The translations under genes were made by a program, and so were the position numbers. Positions 11,384 to 45,251 of a stretch of DNA of 64,000 nucleotides are shown piece by piece; positions within the stretch are counted from its first letter, which is position 1; the number at the start of each line of letters is the position of its first letter. Below the pieces are notes generated by a model. The model was not told the origin of the DNA. It saw only the letters and a program-made list of their open reading frames with translations, and ran no database searches. This stretch comes from Scolanthus callimorphus (lineage: Eukaryota; Cnidaria; Anthozoa; Actiniaria; Edwardsiidae), in contig CM066922.1 in the NCBI GenBank assembly GCA_033964015.1, positions 558,001-622,000 of the forward strand, given 5' to 3'.

Positions 11384-11455
11384 TATTAGGGATTTGAATT
11401 TTACACCGGTATATTCCTAAGAGTATGAGCAATCGTACATTGCGTCCAATTCCTT
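11384..11455 (+). pseudogene. Duplicated MAN1A intron 2 segment, right half
   Basis: Continues the copy of 13300-13380 (gatttgaattttac, gagcaatcgtaca, gcgtccaattcctt) after the inserted element. Together with 8755-8888 it duplicates about 216 bp of MAN1A. Confidence 0.88.
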
Positions 11456-11800
11456 GTGCTCGTCGGGGGACTTTCGATTTTACCCCTAAAAGGTACCAAA
11501 CATGGCGTCACTTACTTTATTTTGACCCCTAAAGGTACAAAAAGGCGTATTTCCCTCGGAATTTTCTCTCGTATTTTTTACGAGGGAAATAACGTCTGAA
11601 ATTCAGGCTACCAACAAGTGGGATTTGCTTGATTTGCTTAAACGGACTTCTAACAGGTACCTATCTCGAAAAAATTGTAAGTTTTCGAATTTTACCCCTA
11701 AGAGGTACCAGAGGCCTGATTTTAAACCCTATACAACGAGCACACCCGCCCCAAAAATATGGGAGTCCCCCTCCCGGGGAGGTAGGTGGCTCCCGTACTC
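11456..11800. repeat. Dispersed repeat, second copy at 27221-27540
   Basis: Contains gctcgtcggg, ttcgattttacccc, gaattttctct, aaattcaggct, ctaacaggtacctatct and ccccaaaaatatgggagt in the same order as 27255-27530. Confidence 0.75.
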
Positions 11801-11886
11801 ACCCAAATTCAGCTCTGAGAGGTAGGTGTGGCTCCGTACTCACCCCACCCCCAAATTGGGTACCAAAAAAGTACGATGTTTTGACC

Positions 11887-12240
11887 TATACTCTTTTTTT
11901 TTATAAGAACCTTTTTATAAGAACGTTGAGCCTGAAATTTACCCAAATTTTAAGAACATGCTAAGAACATCCCTGAGCCTCAGATAGGAGCAAAATAGAT
12001 TTATTTTCAGTGATGCGTTCAAAAACCCAGAATCAAATGTGTTAATAATAACGTAATTTATAAACTCTCTTAAATACTCTTTGGTATGTATCCTTCTATA
12101 AGATCTATCATATTTCAGGTTCCGACGTCGCTGAAATGTAAGAACATCCGTAAGAACATTTCCAGCCTCAAACTGCTCCAAATATAAGAACGGCCCAGCC
12201 TCAACTGAAAATTAGACGTTCTTATAAAAAAAGAGTGTAT
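11887..12240. repeat. Terminal-inverted-repeat element (MITE-like)
   Basis: Starts tatactctttttttttataagaac and ends gttcttataaaaaaagagtgtat. Several ataagaac/gttctt motifs lie inside. No coding sequence. Confidence 0.75.
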
Positions 12241-12257
12241 TCCGGTCTTATGGACTA

Positions 12258-12443
12258 AATAGAGCAGATTTCGTATGACTGTGAAAAGTACCGTGACACG
12301 GCGCGGTACTGTCGCGGTGGCGGTACGGAACCTGGCCTGCTGTAGATACCGAATGAAATCGCGTAGTCGCGGTACGGTCACGGTCGCAGCGCGGTACAAC
12401 TCTTTCGCGGCTCTTTTCACAGTCATACGAAATCTGCTCTATT
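12258..12443. repeat. MITE-like element just upstream of MAN1A
   Basis: 186 bp with about 31-bp inverted ends (aatagagcagatttcgtatg and gactgtgaaaag, mirrored by cttttcacagtcatacgaaa). The inside is CG-rich (cgcggtactgtcgcggtggc). It lies 78 bp before the start codon, so it may be part of the promoter. A related element is at 36009-36160. Confidence 0.85.
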
Positions 12444-12521
12444 GAATAAGTTAACTATTGGCGGCCTGACTCTTTCCTTTATTAATTTCGGGTGATTTTT
12501 TCGCCCGCACTGTTCCCAACC

Positions 12522-35208
<22,687 letters not shown>

Positions 35209-36008
35209 TCTAGATAGAAATTGAATATGGAATATTTTTTACTTATAATGATGTGAAGTAGTGGCTGCGTTACCCCGAGAACTGTTTCTGGAAAGCCGGC
35301 CTTCTTTCTGTTCTCCTTCTTTGACACCCTAAATTTCAAAAATGGGTCTCGGGTGAAGCGCCTCCCATTTTAGTGAGCAAGGGCACTGAATGACACAGAC
35401 CGTGTATGCATTATAAGCCCCGTTTTAATGTCGATGTTGTGCCTCGTCGAATCCGATTGTTAGCAACTTTTCTCTATATAGAGTATTACTATATGGGAAC
35501 GATAGTAGGCGCGCCCTGATTGGCTAATCTGATCTACAACATGTAAATATGGGGGGGGGAGCTTGATTTGGCGAATTCAGGACGCATGCCCTCTCTCTTG
35601 ATTTTTTGGTCTACTCAAGCCCGCATTTCGGAACGCATGTCATAGACGCATCCCGCTAAATAAGGTGAACCCACAGTATAGGTTGCTGGTTAACAAAGGT
35701 GCATGCAAGAGACAGGGAAAGTTGGTAAATTCAGCGCTATAATAACCTTATATAAACTCCAGAACTTTACTGACAAATACTCTTGGTGTCCCGTCACCTA
35801 AATTTCTATAAAAAAAAGTAGTATGGGTAGTGTATTTCAAAATGAGAAATAGGCAGGAAGCTCGGGGAGTCGTAACAACAAATTTCGTGACAAAGGAGCA
35901 AAGAACTGCATAACTCACAGCTATACCAAGATTGCAGGAAAAAAACGTAATGCGCATGTACTTGCCGTTGTCGCCATGGGGCGCAGTACATTGTTATATA
36001 GTGTTGTT
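35209..36008. other. MAN1A 3' flank, no gene seen
   Basis: Presumed 3' UTR then intergenic DNA. No recognisable poly-A signal, repeat family or coding exon. Confidence 0.4.
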
Positions 36009-36160
36009 AGAGATTTCACATGACTGTGAAAAGGATAGGACAGTACCTTAGGACTCGACTGACATTAAACCAATCACATAATGCAAAACGACTGATCAAC
36101 CAATCAAAATGCTTTGACGCGAAAAGCGGCATGAAATTTTCACAGTCATGCGAAATCTCT
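36009..36160. repeat. MITE related to 12258-12443
   Basis: agagatttcacatgactgtg with aaaa, mirrored by ttttcacagtcatgcgaaat with ctct. Confidence 0.8.
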
Positions 36161-36257
36161 TCTATATCAGTTACCGCTTTCTATGTTCACGTCACCTTGT
36201 CAAGGGGGTGATTGCTGGTATTTAACGGGCCGTTAACCTTGCTGTGCTATGCACCAC

Positions 36258-36405
36258 CAGGGGCGTAGCCAGGGGGGGGCACCCTTTCTCGGAAATTTTC
36301 CCACACATTTACTGTATTTGCTGGAGGAAATTTGAGCATTTTCGTCCCATGTTTTCACTATCCGGCCTCCCCCCTCCCCTTCAGAATTTCCTGGCTACGC
36401 CGCTG
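36258..36405. mobile_element. 148-bp hAT-like miniature element
   Basis: Ends caggggcgtagccagg and cctggctacgccgctg; 5-bp ACCAC on both sides (36253-36257, 36406-36410). Confidence 0.82.
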
Positions 36406-36498
36406 ACCACATTCGTGGAAACTTTACGTACATCATACGGTAACATTCGTGATAAGGCACGTCACCAATAACCAACACAAGTACACACCAGACTGTAA

Positions 36499-36720
36499 TG
36501 CCTGCTGCACACTCGCGACATAAGGAAAATATCACGCGAACAAAGTTTGGTGCTTTCAAAACGTTGAAGTCCACAAAAAAATAACATAAAAAAATAACAT
36601 AAGATTGCTTTGGTGAAGTAATCTAATGATCCATGAAAAATACTGATTACTTCAATTATTTTCCCATGCTTTTTTCGTTGCAAAATAACGTCGTTATGTC
36701 GCCAGTGTGCACCGGGCTTA
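36499..36720. repeat. MITE-like element
   Basis: gcctgctgcacactcgcgac with ataa mirrored by ttatgtcgccagtgtgcacc with gggc. Confidence 0.7.
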
Positions 36721-39288
36721 AATGTGACGCGATCCAGTGCGTTCAAAACATCGAATGGGTTTTTAGGGTTTTCTACGTCCTTAATCAAACACCACCGATC
36801 TGATGCTGGCCCAGTTTCGCCAAGTGCAGTGAATTGACTTCTCTGGGGATATGTCGCGCAAGGGAAGCCGTTGTAGTAGGTAAAATATGGCAAGCATCTG
36901 ATTGGCTAGACACGGTTTCAGTACACAGAAAATCCCAGTGAACGATTCCACCCGACAACGAACCCGGACCATGAAAATTTGCCAGGAATGCGACGTTTAC
37001 GCAAACTTCCAAGCCTGCCTTCTCGCCTGCGCCCTCATTCATTTGTCAGCGTCGACAAAATTCCGTGATGTTGGCTGGTAATAATAAATCTAGCCGGAGC
37101 TTTTGGCCTACAGGGACGAGATTGGTTTGTGGTGGGGTAATTTTGGATCTTGTTCAACGAGGCAACTAACAACTCCACTCTGATTTTTTTTCTTGCGCTG
37201 GCTCAACGAGGTAACTTTGAGTTGGGGTAACTATATGTTGTCTGTTGTTTCCAGAGTGGAGAAACCGCTCAAAGTTTCCGTATTTTTTCCAAGGCATTGA
37301 AGCGGCCTCGTTACATGTAAGCTAACATTTTTTTTTTCCAAAACCGTGTTCCATGTCGCCGATCGATGTCGTATGAAGTGGACAAACGAGGAAAAACTGT
37401 TGCACGCAATAGGTTTCTAAAGAACTTCAGAAACGTTTCTTGTTGCAGAAACATTGTTGCCTCGGTTAGCCAGCGCCTAATCTCTGTAGATGAGCTACAG
37501 TCAGGGTATTTTTCTACAAAGCCAGGAAGATGTCATAGCGACAATTGTATTCCTGTCTCCACATAAATGTAATGTACATAGTGTCATTTCTTAAGTAAGA
37601 TAAAATAAAACTAAATAAGGTTTAATGCTGCATCGTCCGAATTCAGGTAAAGATGGTGCCCACGGGAAAACAAATCGTGTCGGCCGCCATTGAAAGCTAA
37701 AAAGGCAACATTGGTGTCATTTTCTATAATTAGTGAAACTTATACATACGTACATGCATACAGTTTTATTTAGCCACGCTGGCCCAAACAATGATAGCTA
37801 CATAAAGTATGCCAGCACTGATTTCCATTGGGGGCGTGGATTACAAACGTATGTGGCAATAAAAAATAAAGAAATATATAAAAACTGCGTCCCAGCGCAG
37901 CTCTACAGCAGTAGAGGTGTCGATTACTCTTCGAAACATAGGAAGATATCGTGCTGCTTTTGCCTCTTTAGAAAGACTATTCCAAGGCATGGCACTGCTA
38001 TATTTGAAACTAGCTTTAAGGTAGTTTGTATTCGGCTTTGGAAGTGCTAGATCTGTATCAATGTTTAGAAAATAACAAAGATAGTACGCGCGCTCTCATT
38101 GGTCGACAGGTGTGTTTAGATGAGAGTATATAAACACGGTTGTGACGTCACGCCCGGGACGATGTTTGCGCTGCCTTCTTTTTTCATTCTTAACTTGATC
38201 TTACATTTTGACAAAAATTTATCCAAACATTTGAAGCAATGAAATTGTGAAAGCAGTGCTTTTTCCGATCCTTTAACCACAAGTTCAAATAATTGGCTTG
38301 TCTTCGACTTTTTTAGTCAAACCCACGCGTGTAAAATTTCACGATTGTCAACATCTTCGTACGATCCTTCCGTGTAACAGCCCGTGTATGATATTTTTGT
38401 CCTCCGATATCCTCTTCCCTCCCTTTATGAAACGATCTCTTTGATTTCTGGAAACTTTTTAAAAGTATACAACTCGTACTAAGAGGAGAAAAATAACACA
38501 AATCAAGTTAAGCGACCCATCTAAAACTCTGGATTTGGAGACTTTCGGCGAATCGGCTAACCAAAATGAAAAAGAACAAGACCAAATTATTGAACAAATC
38601 ACAATTTATTTCATTACTTTCCTATTCAATTTCCTATTCAATGATTATCTTTCACAAGCCGAGTAGGTAAAAAATCGTTTGCTAGCAAGTTAACAAGATT
38701 TGGAGCGAACACCGACGGCACTGTCGACGAAATTTTGACTTGAGTTGCTTCAAAAATTCAATACGAGTGACAGTTCATGGACATTCGTTCATGCCATCAA
38801 CAGCAATTGAAGCCCCCATAGTATCATTCCAGTCTGGTATTCAACATTTTGCTTGATTTGAAGAATGAAACAAGACATACGCTTTTTTGCTATGCACAGC
38901 TTTTTCGATGCCGAATTCGCCTTTCCAAAACTCGGCAAAAGCCTTAAGTCAACACGAAGGCCGTTGCTGTATTCCTTCGGCTTTGCAATTCTTAACCCGT
39001 ACATCCCTTCATTGACATACACTTATGCTTCAATTACCATAAACACCATAGAAGAGGTCAATAAAGTCGTCAAATGTTTCTTAAAAAGCAGTTTTCTCTC
39101 GTCTCCCCTTCGCGAAACTTGCAGCCAGCTGAGTGAAAAACTTGAACACATGCGATAATATAACACGCCCTCTGATAGGCCCGTTCAGGCCGTCGCGCGG
39201 TAAGGAGAATCTATATATTCACACAAAATGTTGAAATAAATTCATTTTAAATCTTTCGCTTCAAAAAGTGAAAGATATTTTATAAAAG
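36721..39288. other. Intergenic, mostly unassigned
   Basis: Apart from the LINE scrap at 37885-38062 I recognise nothing. gtttccag|agtggagaaac at about 37250 followed by |gtaagc near 37317 could mimic a small exon but is unsupported. Confidence 0.3.
37885..38062 (-). pseudogene. LINE reverse transcriptase C-terminal scrap
   Basis: The - strand reads LPKPNTNYLKASFKYSSAMP with WNSLSKEAKAAR, the conserved end of CR1-like LINE ORF2 proteins (NYLKxSFxYxGAxxWNSLP type). Only about 60 codons remain. Confidence 0.75.
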
Positions 39289-39475
39289 CAATAGAGAACT
39301 TTTTCCCAGTGTCTACATTCTCTGATGCAAACACTCGGGTAGGTTGGGAGAATTATCGACTGGTTATGCAGCCACTCGACCTTCGGTCTCGTGGCTGCAT
39401 AACTGTCTCGAATTCTCCCAACCTCCCCTCGTGTTTGTATCAGAGTTTGTAGACACGGAAAAAGTTCTCTATTGC
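39289..39475. repeat. Foldback element, ACACTCGGG family
   Basis: gcaatagagaactttttccc, tgcaaacactcgggtaggtt and gggagaatta are mirrored by cgaattctcccaacctcccc, tcgtgtttgtatcagag and aaaaagttctctattgc, so almost the whole 187 bp forms one hairpin. Confidence 0.88.
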
Positions 39476-39841
39476 CAAGAGTGGATTAACAAGAGTTAGA
39501 ATCTTTCGTACAGTATTTGTCCACATCACAGTCAGAAAAATGTCTATTTTTAGATTTGAATTTCGCGCGCAAAAGTATTCGAATGCTCAGGTTCGAATGC
39601 TCGTGTACCCAATACACAACAAATAGAGAATATCCTACCTTATCTTTGCGACTTTAAAGGTTTTTCGATTGATCTGTGATTTAATTTTAGGATGGATCTC
39701 ACAACTGTTTGCGTGGCGAGAAAGTGGGAACCCTGTGGATGACGAATTTTCGCGGGAATCCTAGTTCTAAAAATAGACACTTTTCTGACTGTGATTCGGG
39801 CGTACATAGTAAATATGGAATCTCTTGGTAATCCACTCTTG
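39476..39841. repeat. TIR element next to the foldback
   Basis: caagagtggattaacaagag mirrored by ctcttggtaatccactcttg. An inner pair cacagtcagaaaaatgtcta with tttttaga is mirrored near 39767-39793. Confidence 0.8.
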
Positions 39842-39895
39842 CTATTGCTTAATTCTTAAATTGTACCTCTTACTACAATCACTTGTCTTGATAAA

Positions 39896-40345
39896 TTGAT
39901 GTTTTAAGTATGGGGCTGATTGGTTGTTTAATATTTTAAACATTAGGATTGATTTATTTCTCTGGCGTCTTAATTCAAGGGACGGCCAGTTTAGTCGCTT
40001 AAGAATGTCCGAAGACCTAGTGTCATATGTTTTTGCATCTTGTCTCTATAGGTTTTACCACAGGTATCCCACAGGGGTGAGCAATAGTCGAAAAAAGGCA
40101 GAACCAATGCCTTGTAAATTGTTTGTAGTGATTCGGTTGGGACAAAGAGTTTTAGACGACGAATGGCACCTATACCCCTTTTTACATATATGATCTATTT
40201 GTTTGTCCCATTTCAGTTTTTGGTCAATTTCTATTCCCAAGCATTTTTGGGACTCAACAATTGGAATCTCTTTGTTACTACTTTTTGAGCAAAATCCTCT
40301 AATTAAGTAGTGAGTTTCTGTGAAAAAAAAATTCGATTCGGTTAA
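39896..40345 (-). pseudogene. LINE reverse transcriptase fragment, frameshifted
   Basis: - strand, three frames: QKCLGIEIDQKLKWDKQIDH, then IGAIRRLKLFVPTESLQTIY with KALVLPFFDYCSPLW, then AKTYDTRSSDILKRLNWPSL with ELRRQRNKSILMFKILNN. This is the thumb and C-terminal region of a CR1/Jockey-like LINE. The sequence before it (40275-40395) recurs inverted at 41235-41352. Confidence 0.85.
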
Positions 40346-41352
40346 ATCCTGATTCACATATTTGAAATTTCCCGCCATCTTTGAAACACTTACCAGCTTC
40401 CCGCACGGACCTTCTTCGCGCGGCCAAGATCCAAGTCATGCCCAAATAAGGACGTCCAAGGTTCAAGTCGTCTTCTCAGTTTACAGCACATTCTTTGCAA
40501 GTCCCATCTGGGAACTCAGAATTTTTTGTGAGTATTTTTCTCATATATACACAATTACGGGCAGTTAGCCCACTTTATAACTTGCAGCTTGCAAGTACTT
40601 ATGTCCAGTATGTGATTAATTCTATCTCTTCACATTCTTTGCAAGAATTCCCTAGTTTTATCATTCTTTTGCGATGTTGGTATTAGTGGAAGGTAGACCA
40701 TTTATTGATATGTATTTCTTTGTTGCTTATATTGTTGATCTTTAAAGTTTATAACGTCAGAAAATTGAATGCGAGTGGATATTTCAGATGTCAGTGACAC
40801 ACGGTTGCCACCATTACCGTTTGTCACGCATTATTTCCGTCGAATAAAATCTGTCTTCTATGAGGGTCCTTTATGTTGTGGAATAGCTAAAATTGAATTT
40901 CATTGTCAAACCACACTATTTATAATAGTCGGATGATAAAGGACCCACGTTTAGAATAGCAAAGCCATTTTGAAAATGGTCTGGACTTCTTGAACGGCGC
41001 TACCGGAAAGAAACACAGAAAATGTCGGCTATTGTAGCGACTGAACTGCAAAGAACTTTTGTGCAAATCCGAGTACTCTGTTGCACTCATAATAAACTTT
41101 TCTCGCTTTAAAAACATTAAAAAGAATGAAAGATTCCCAGTGCGCTTGTTGTGACAGGTAGCACGCGCACCGGCTATCTTTGTAATGAGCCTGCGATCTC
41201 AAAACAAACAAATGCAGTCAACGGAGTTGAGTGTTTCAAAGATGGCGGGAAATTTCCAATATGAAATGATTCGTAAAAAAATCAGGATTTAACCGAATCG
41301 AAATTTTTTTTCACAGAAGCTCACTACTTGATTAGAGGATTTTGCTCAAAAA
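40275..41352. repeat. Inverted repeat pair around 0.85 kb
   Basis: 40275-40395 (ctactttttgagcaaaatcc, cgattcggttaaatcctgat, cccgccatctttgaaacact) recurs inverted at 41235-41352. The DNA between shows no gene. Confidence 0.75.
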
Positions 41353-41379
41353 GTCTGTCAAAAAGCATTAGTAGCACTA

Positions 41380-41930
41380 ATAGTATTAATGACAGCATTG
41401 GCTTGAGAACCTTGGTAAAGGCCCGGGGGGCGATTGCTAAGCCAAATGGGAGACCCTGGAATTCTAGGGTTTTCCCCTGATAACAAAACCTTAGGTATTT
41501 CCCCTGTGATTGGTGGATTGGGATGCTGTAATATGCATCCTTTAAGTCCAGTTTCATCAAAAAATCCCCTTGGCAAATCAAGTTCCTGACAACAGGGAGA
41601 CCCTCCATTTTGAAAGTGTTCAGTGCCTTTAAGTTTATAATAGGACGATCGTCCCCATTTTCTTTTTGTACAAGGAAAACGGTTGATGTGAACTGAACTT
41701 CGGTTGGTTACACCTCCTTCACAGCCCCTTTTTGTATCAACCCCTCGATTGCAGTCAGCATGCGGCATGTTTGTGTGGGTATGCCGTGTTCTCCACTGTC
41801 TTGGGTTCTGTACAAATGGGATCTTGTACCCAGCAACTGTAAGAAGAACCCATGGGTCCTGAGTAATTCTTGCCCAATTCAGAGCAAAGTTCTTTAACCG
41901 GCAAGCCGAGAAATGGGATTGGTTCAAAAC
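41380..41930 (-). pseudogene. DIRS-type reverse transcriptase, N-terminal part, frameshifted
   Basis: Two overlapping frames carry consecutive parts of one protein: NWARITQDPWVLLTVAGYKI in the first, and ENGDDRPIINLKALNTF through LDLKDAYYSIPI and APRAFTKVLKPM in the second. An in-frame TAA precedes the second part. Not functional as read. Confidence 0.75.
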
Positions 41931-42998
41931 TGGGGCGATAGGTGTGGAAAAGGATAGTCAGCTGCTGCTGACTCCAGCGATGAGGTCATCTTTTGAGCGC
42001 TTTTGTGCTGAGCTACTGTAGGCCCATTTGCGTTTATCACTAGTACAGCCTCTTGTGGCTGAGAATCCTCTGCCACGAAATCCACGGGACCCCTCTTGGG
42101 ATCCAAAAGACACTGCCCTTCTAGACTTGGCAGGGTTGCTTATAAGCTTACTATTAGTGGCACTGTGATCGTGCTCACTCTTGATTTTCTCGTGAAACTT
42201 TTTTAGGGACTAGATATGCTTATCAGCTGGCATGCCATCGCGGAGGGTACGCTTACTAACCTGTGTGAGATATTCTGAAAATCTCTTCTGTCTCCAGGCA
42301 TTTAACTTGAAATCAGCATTTCCAGTACCAAGGCATCTTCTAGCATATATTTGATAGAATCCAGGTCTGGGGCCTCCTCTTCCTCATCCTCCCCTGCCTT
42401 ATCAAGGGCAGAAAGGGCTGCCAAAATAGGGCTGACAGACATATAGGAAGGGAGTCTCACGCTCAGCCAGACCATCATCGAAACTTAAAGTTTCTTTCGT
42501 TTTGCCCTAGCCATGGTGCTTTTGAATATCGCCTTTCATACCAGCCTCCAAAGTTGAAGTGACCAGTATATTTTCCATCCCTTTAATAGGGGGATAGGAC
42601 TTAGTTAATTCCTGCCATTTATCTTTTGGCAAGGCCTGAGAAAATACTTTGGTAGTCAGATCCACCAGGTCTTCTGACAAGGTTACAGGCTCCTCTTGCT
42701 AATAGTAACGGTTGCCTCGTGATGAGAGCGCTTCTGTTGCCACTGCCTCTGGTTGAGGTGCAACTGTAGAATGCCCTTGAGCAGAATTTGGCTGTGTAAC
42801 AAGGTTTTCCCCAGCCATTTTTGCTGCCACAAAGTTGGCTAGCACTTGCGGCATTGATTTCGCCACAGCCTCAGTTATGAGTCTTTCGATTCTCTCACTG
42901 GGCTCCTCGTTACCCGCCGTTTGGATCGGGATATTCGAGGCTTTGCTGTCTGCCTGCGACAAGACAACAGAGAAGGCGGTCAGTGACACATACCTTTC
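41380..42998 (-). mobile_element. DIRS-type retroelement 5' fragment, broken
   Basis: On the - strand: a gag-like stretch (from 42998: SNIPIQTAGNEEPSERIERL, then AEDSQPQEAVLVINANGP near 42100), then the N-terminal reverse transcriptase block FALNWARITQDPWVLLTVAG with YKIPFVQNP, then ENGDDRPIINLKALNTFKME, and GDFLMKLDLKDAYYSIPIHQ with FLPFGL-like QGLPFGLAIAPRAFTKVL. Order and motifs are those of DIRS/Ngaro-type elements. Frames shift near 41745 and stops interrupt the gag part. It ends before the catalytic YxDD motif, and no tyrosine recombinase is seen. Confidence 0.75.
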
Positions 42999-43209
42999 AT
43001 TCACAGTTTCGCAGGGAGATGTGCGTTCAAAATCTACAGATTACAGAGATGCAGTTAGTAGATAAATTATAAGGAATTCAAGTTGAAATAAAAGGAATAT
43101 TTACCCAGTGGTGTCTCGCAGTGTTCCGAGTTCCTCTGACTAGCGAAAGTGTTAGTAATTATGATTATTACGTCATCTTACACAGACTCTAATTGTTCGT
43201 TACAATACA
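42999..43209 (-). repeat. BEL/Pao 3' LTR
   Basis: 211-bp copy of the 47612-47824 repeat. Homology to the other LTR ends at about 42993-42999, where DIRS-like sequence begins. Confidence 0.75.
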
Positions 43210-43750
43210 CTCCCCCGCCAGGAAATAGGATTACAATAAGTTCCAAGTTACTTCATCAAAAGAGTTCATTTCAGAGTTCAAAGTTCAATCAGTTTCATCA
43301 ATTGGTATCAATAAGACGAGTCTCTGTACAGGTTGCTGTACGGTGACGTAACCTTTACCTTGGTATAGCTCTATTGGCTCACTTGAATTCATATTCTTGT
43401 ATTGTACATCGACTTTGCGCACTTTTCCGTCTGTGCTTGGACATTCGATACTTTACCGATCTTCCATTTTCCCTTCACTAGGTTAGTATCCTGTATCAAG
43501 ACCACATCTCCAATCTTTATGTTTCTATGGGACGTGTGCCATTTCTGTCTTATTATTAAACTGGGGAAATAATTTGATGTCCATCGTTTCCAGAATGAGT
43601 CGATGATCGCTTTGATGAATGTAAAACGTCGTCGCGAATTTGCGTTTTGTACCGCTTGGTACTTTGGAAGTGGTTCTTCCTAATAACAGGTCATTGGGAC
43701 ACAGGTACGCTCCGTCCTCGGGTGATGTAGGGTGTCGTCCTATGGGCCGT
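43210..43750 (-). other. BEL/Pao 3' internal region
   Basis: Between integrase and 3' LTR. On the - strand it should hold the integrase C-terminus, but the frames are broken. Confidence 0.5.
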
Positions 43751-44209
43751 TCATTCAGTAGATTGGCGATCTAGAATAATACTGTTTGCAGTTCTGGGAA
43801 TGTCAGAACACTTTCTCCGATGGAGTAATCGATAGCTCGTTTCGCCGGTTACACCATTCTGCCATGGGGCATCCGCTGGAGTGAAGATCCCTTGTAGTCC
43901 TTCAGTGACACCATAATCTTTGATCTTCTGACAATCCCAAGTCTTGCTTATGGTGGCAAGCTCCTTACTTGCTGCGATAAGTTGAGTACCGTTGTCCGAA
44001 TATAGCTTGGATCGATATCCGTTTAGGGATACGAATCTTCTAAGTACCATTAGAAACTTGTCTGTGCTATAGTCTGCTGCTAGATCTAAATAAACAGCTC
44101 TGGGTACGAGGCAGTTAAATATTACACCATAGACTTTCCCTGTAGTTCTCTTTTTCACTTCATCACGGATCTTGTAGGGTCCGAAGAGATCGATTCCTGT
44201 GGTGACCAA
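43751..44209 (-). pseudogene. BEL/Pao integrase fragment
   Basis: TTGIDLFGPYKIRDEVKKRT, FNCLVPRAVYLDLAADYSTD with KFLMVLRRFVS, and GYRSKLYSDNGTQL give the DDE core (D in GIDLFGP, D in YSDNGT). The family's third acid would fall at PWQNGVTGETSYRLL. It ends early at a frame break. Confidence 0.82.
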
Positions 44210-44330
44210 GGTGTGGCAGGCTTGAGCCGTTCCTCTGGCAATGTGCCCATTATTTGTTCGCTCAGTTTCTTGTCAATTTTTCTGCATGTGATGCACTTGG
44301 TCTTGATTGATTTCACTAGTCGTAGTAATT

Positions 44331-45233
44331 TTATGATCCAGTATTTGGTGCGTATCTTGCGATGTTGTGTATGTGTTGTGCATAGAGGCGCGAGTATGGA
44401 TGGTCATATGGGAGGAGCACTAATTCTCTGTTGTCATAGCTCATTTCCATCCACCGTTCACCGCGTCCGCTTACTACAAAGATACCGTCTTCGCGTATTT
44501 TGGGGCATAATCGCTTGAATCTGCCATCCTTGATGTCTCTCCCCATCTTCTTTTGAGCCTCTCGTACCCAGAATGATTCTGCTCTTTTGAGGTCTTCAGG
44601 AGTTAATTCCTTTACTGCGTGCTTGAATGAAGGCATTGGGTTATGTTGGTACATATTTAGTATTCTCACCGTTACTCGTAGTAGTTTCTTGTAACTGGAG
44701 TATTTGTTGATATCTATGTTCGTCGCTAGTGTATCCAGTTTGCGTTCCTGATAGTTACGTGTTATCGGCCATTTCTCTTCAGGTTCTTTCAAGAATTCTG
44801 GTCCTTGTTGCCATGCACTTTTAAGTTGAATGTCTAATGGTTTCTTGCCTCTAGTCAGCCAATCTTCAATGTTATTCTCACTTGTTGTCCAATACCAGTC
44901 ATTGGGATTGGTCCCCTCCTGTATCTCGCCGATTCTTGTCGCTGCAAAGGTGTTAAAACCATAGGAGCTTTTCTGTATCATACTGTGTACGATCTGAGAA
45001 TCAACAATGTGATAACATTTCTGGAACTTGTATCTGCACTCTTTCTCTAGAAAGACTTTCAGTCGCTTGTTGAGTATAGCACCACATAGTTCAATTCGGT
45101 CGATAGACATCTTCTTGATTGGGGCGAGGCGATTTTTGGACATGATCTGGTTGTTTTCACATGAGCCGTTTTTTCTTTGCCAGCGTGCATATGCGCATGC
45201 AGCGTATGCGTCATCGGATGCGTCACTAAACAA
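44331..45233 (-). pseudogene. BEL/Pao RNase H-like and connector region
   Basis: 300 codons: FSDASDDAYAACAYARWQRK (RNase H-like first strand with D), IDRIELCGAILNKRLKVFLE, QIVHSMIQKSSYGFNTFAAT with RIGEIQEGT, IEDWLTRGKKPLDIQL and QGPEFLKEPEEKWPI, all typical of the BEL/Pao polyprotein between reverse transcriptase and integrase. A frame change separates it from the reverse transcriptase. Confidence 0.8.
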
Positions 45234-45251
45234 AATGAGAATCGGGTCTCC

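Noticed and set aside
12492..12521. Ten extra N-terminal codons of MAN1A from position 12492
   Set aside because: The codon at 12492 is GTG. The first ATG in frame is 12522, in a better context and giving a family-like tail.
36462..37042. Overlapping - strand frames with DRWCLIKDVENPKNPFDVLN
   Set aside because: Partly overlaps a MITE (36499-36720); the frames overlap each other and match nothing I know.
40055..40378. Open frame starting MAGNFKYVNQDLTES
   Set aside because: It joins repeat sequence (also present inverted at 41235-41352) to a frameshifted LINE fragment; not a gene.
42699..43004. 101-codon frame beginning MNERYVSL
   Set aside because: Its start is a GTG inside the BEL LTR; only the downstream part belongs to the DIRS-type gag.
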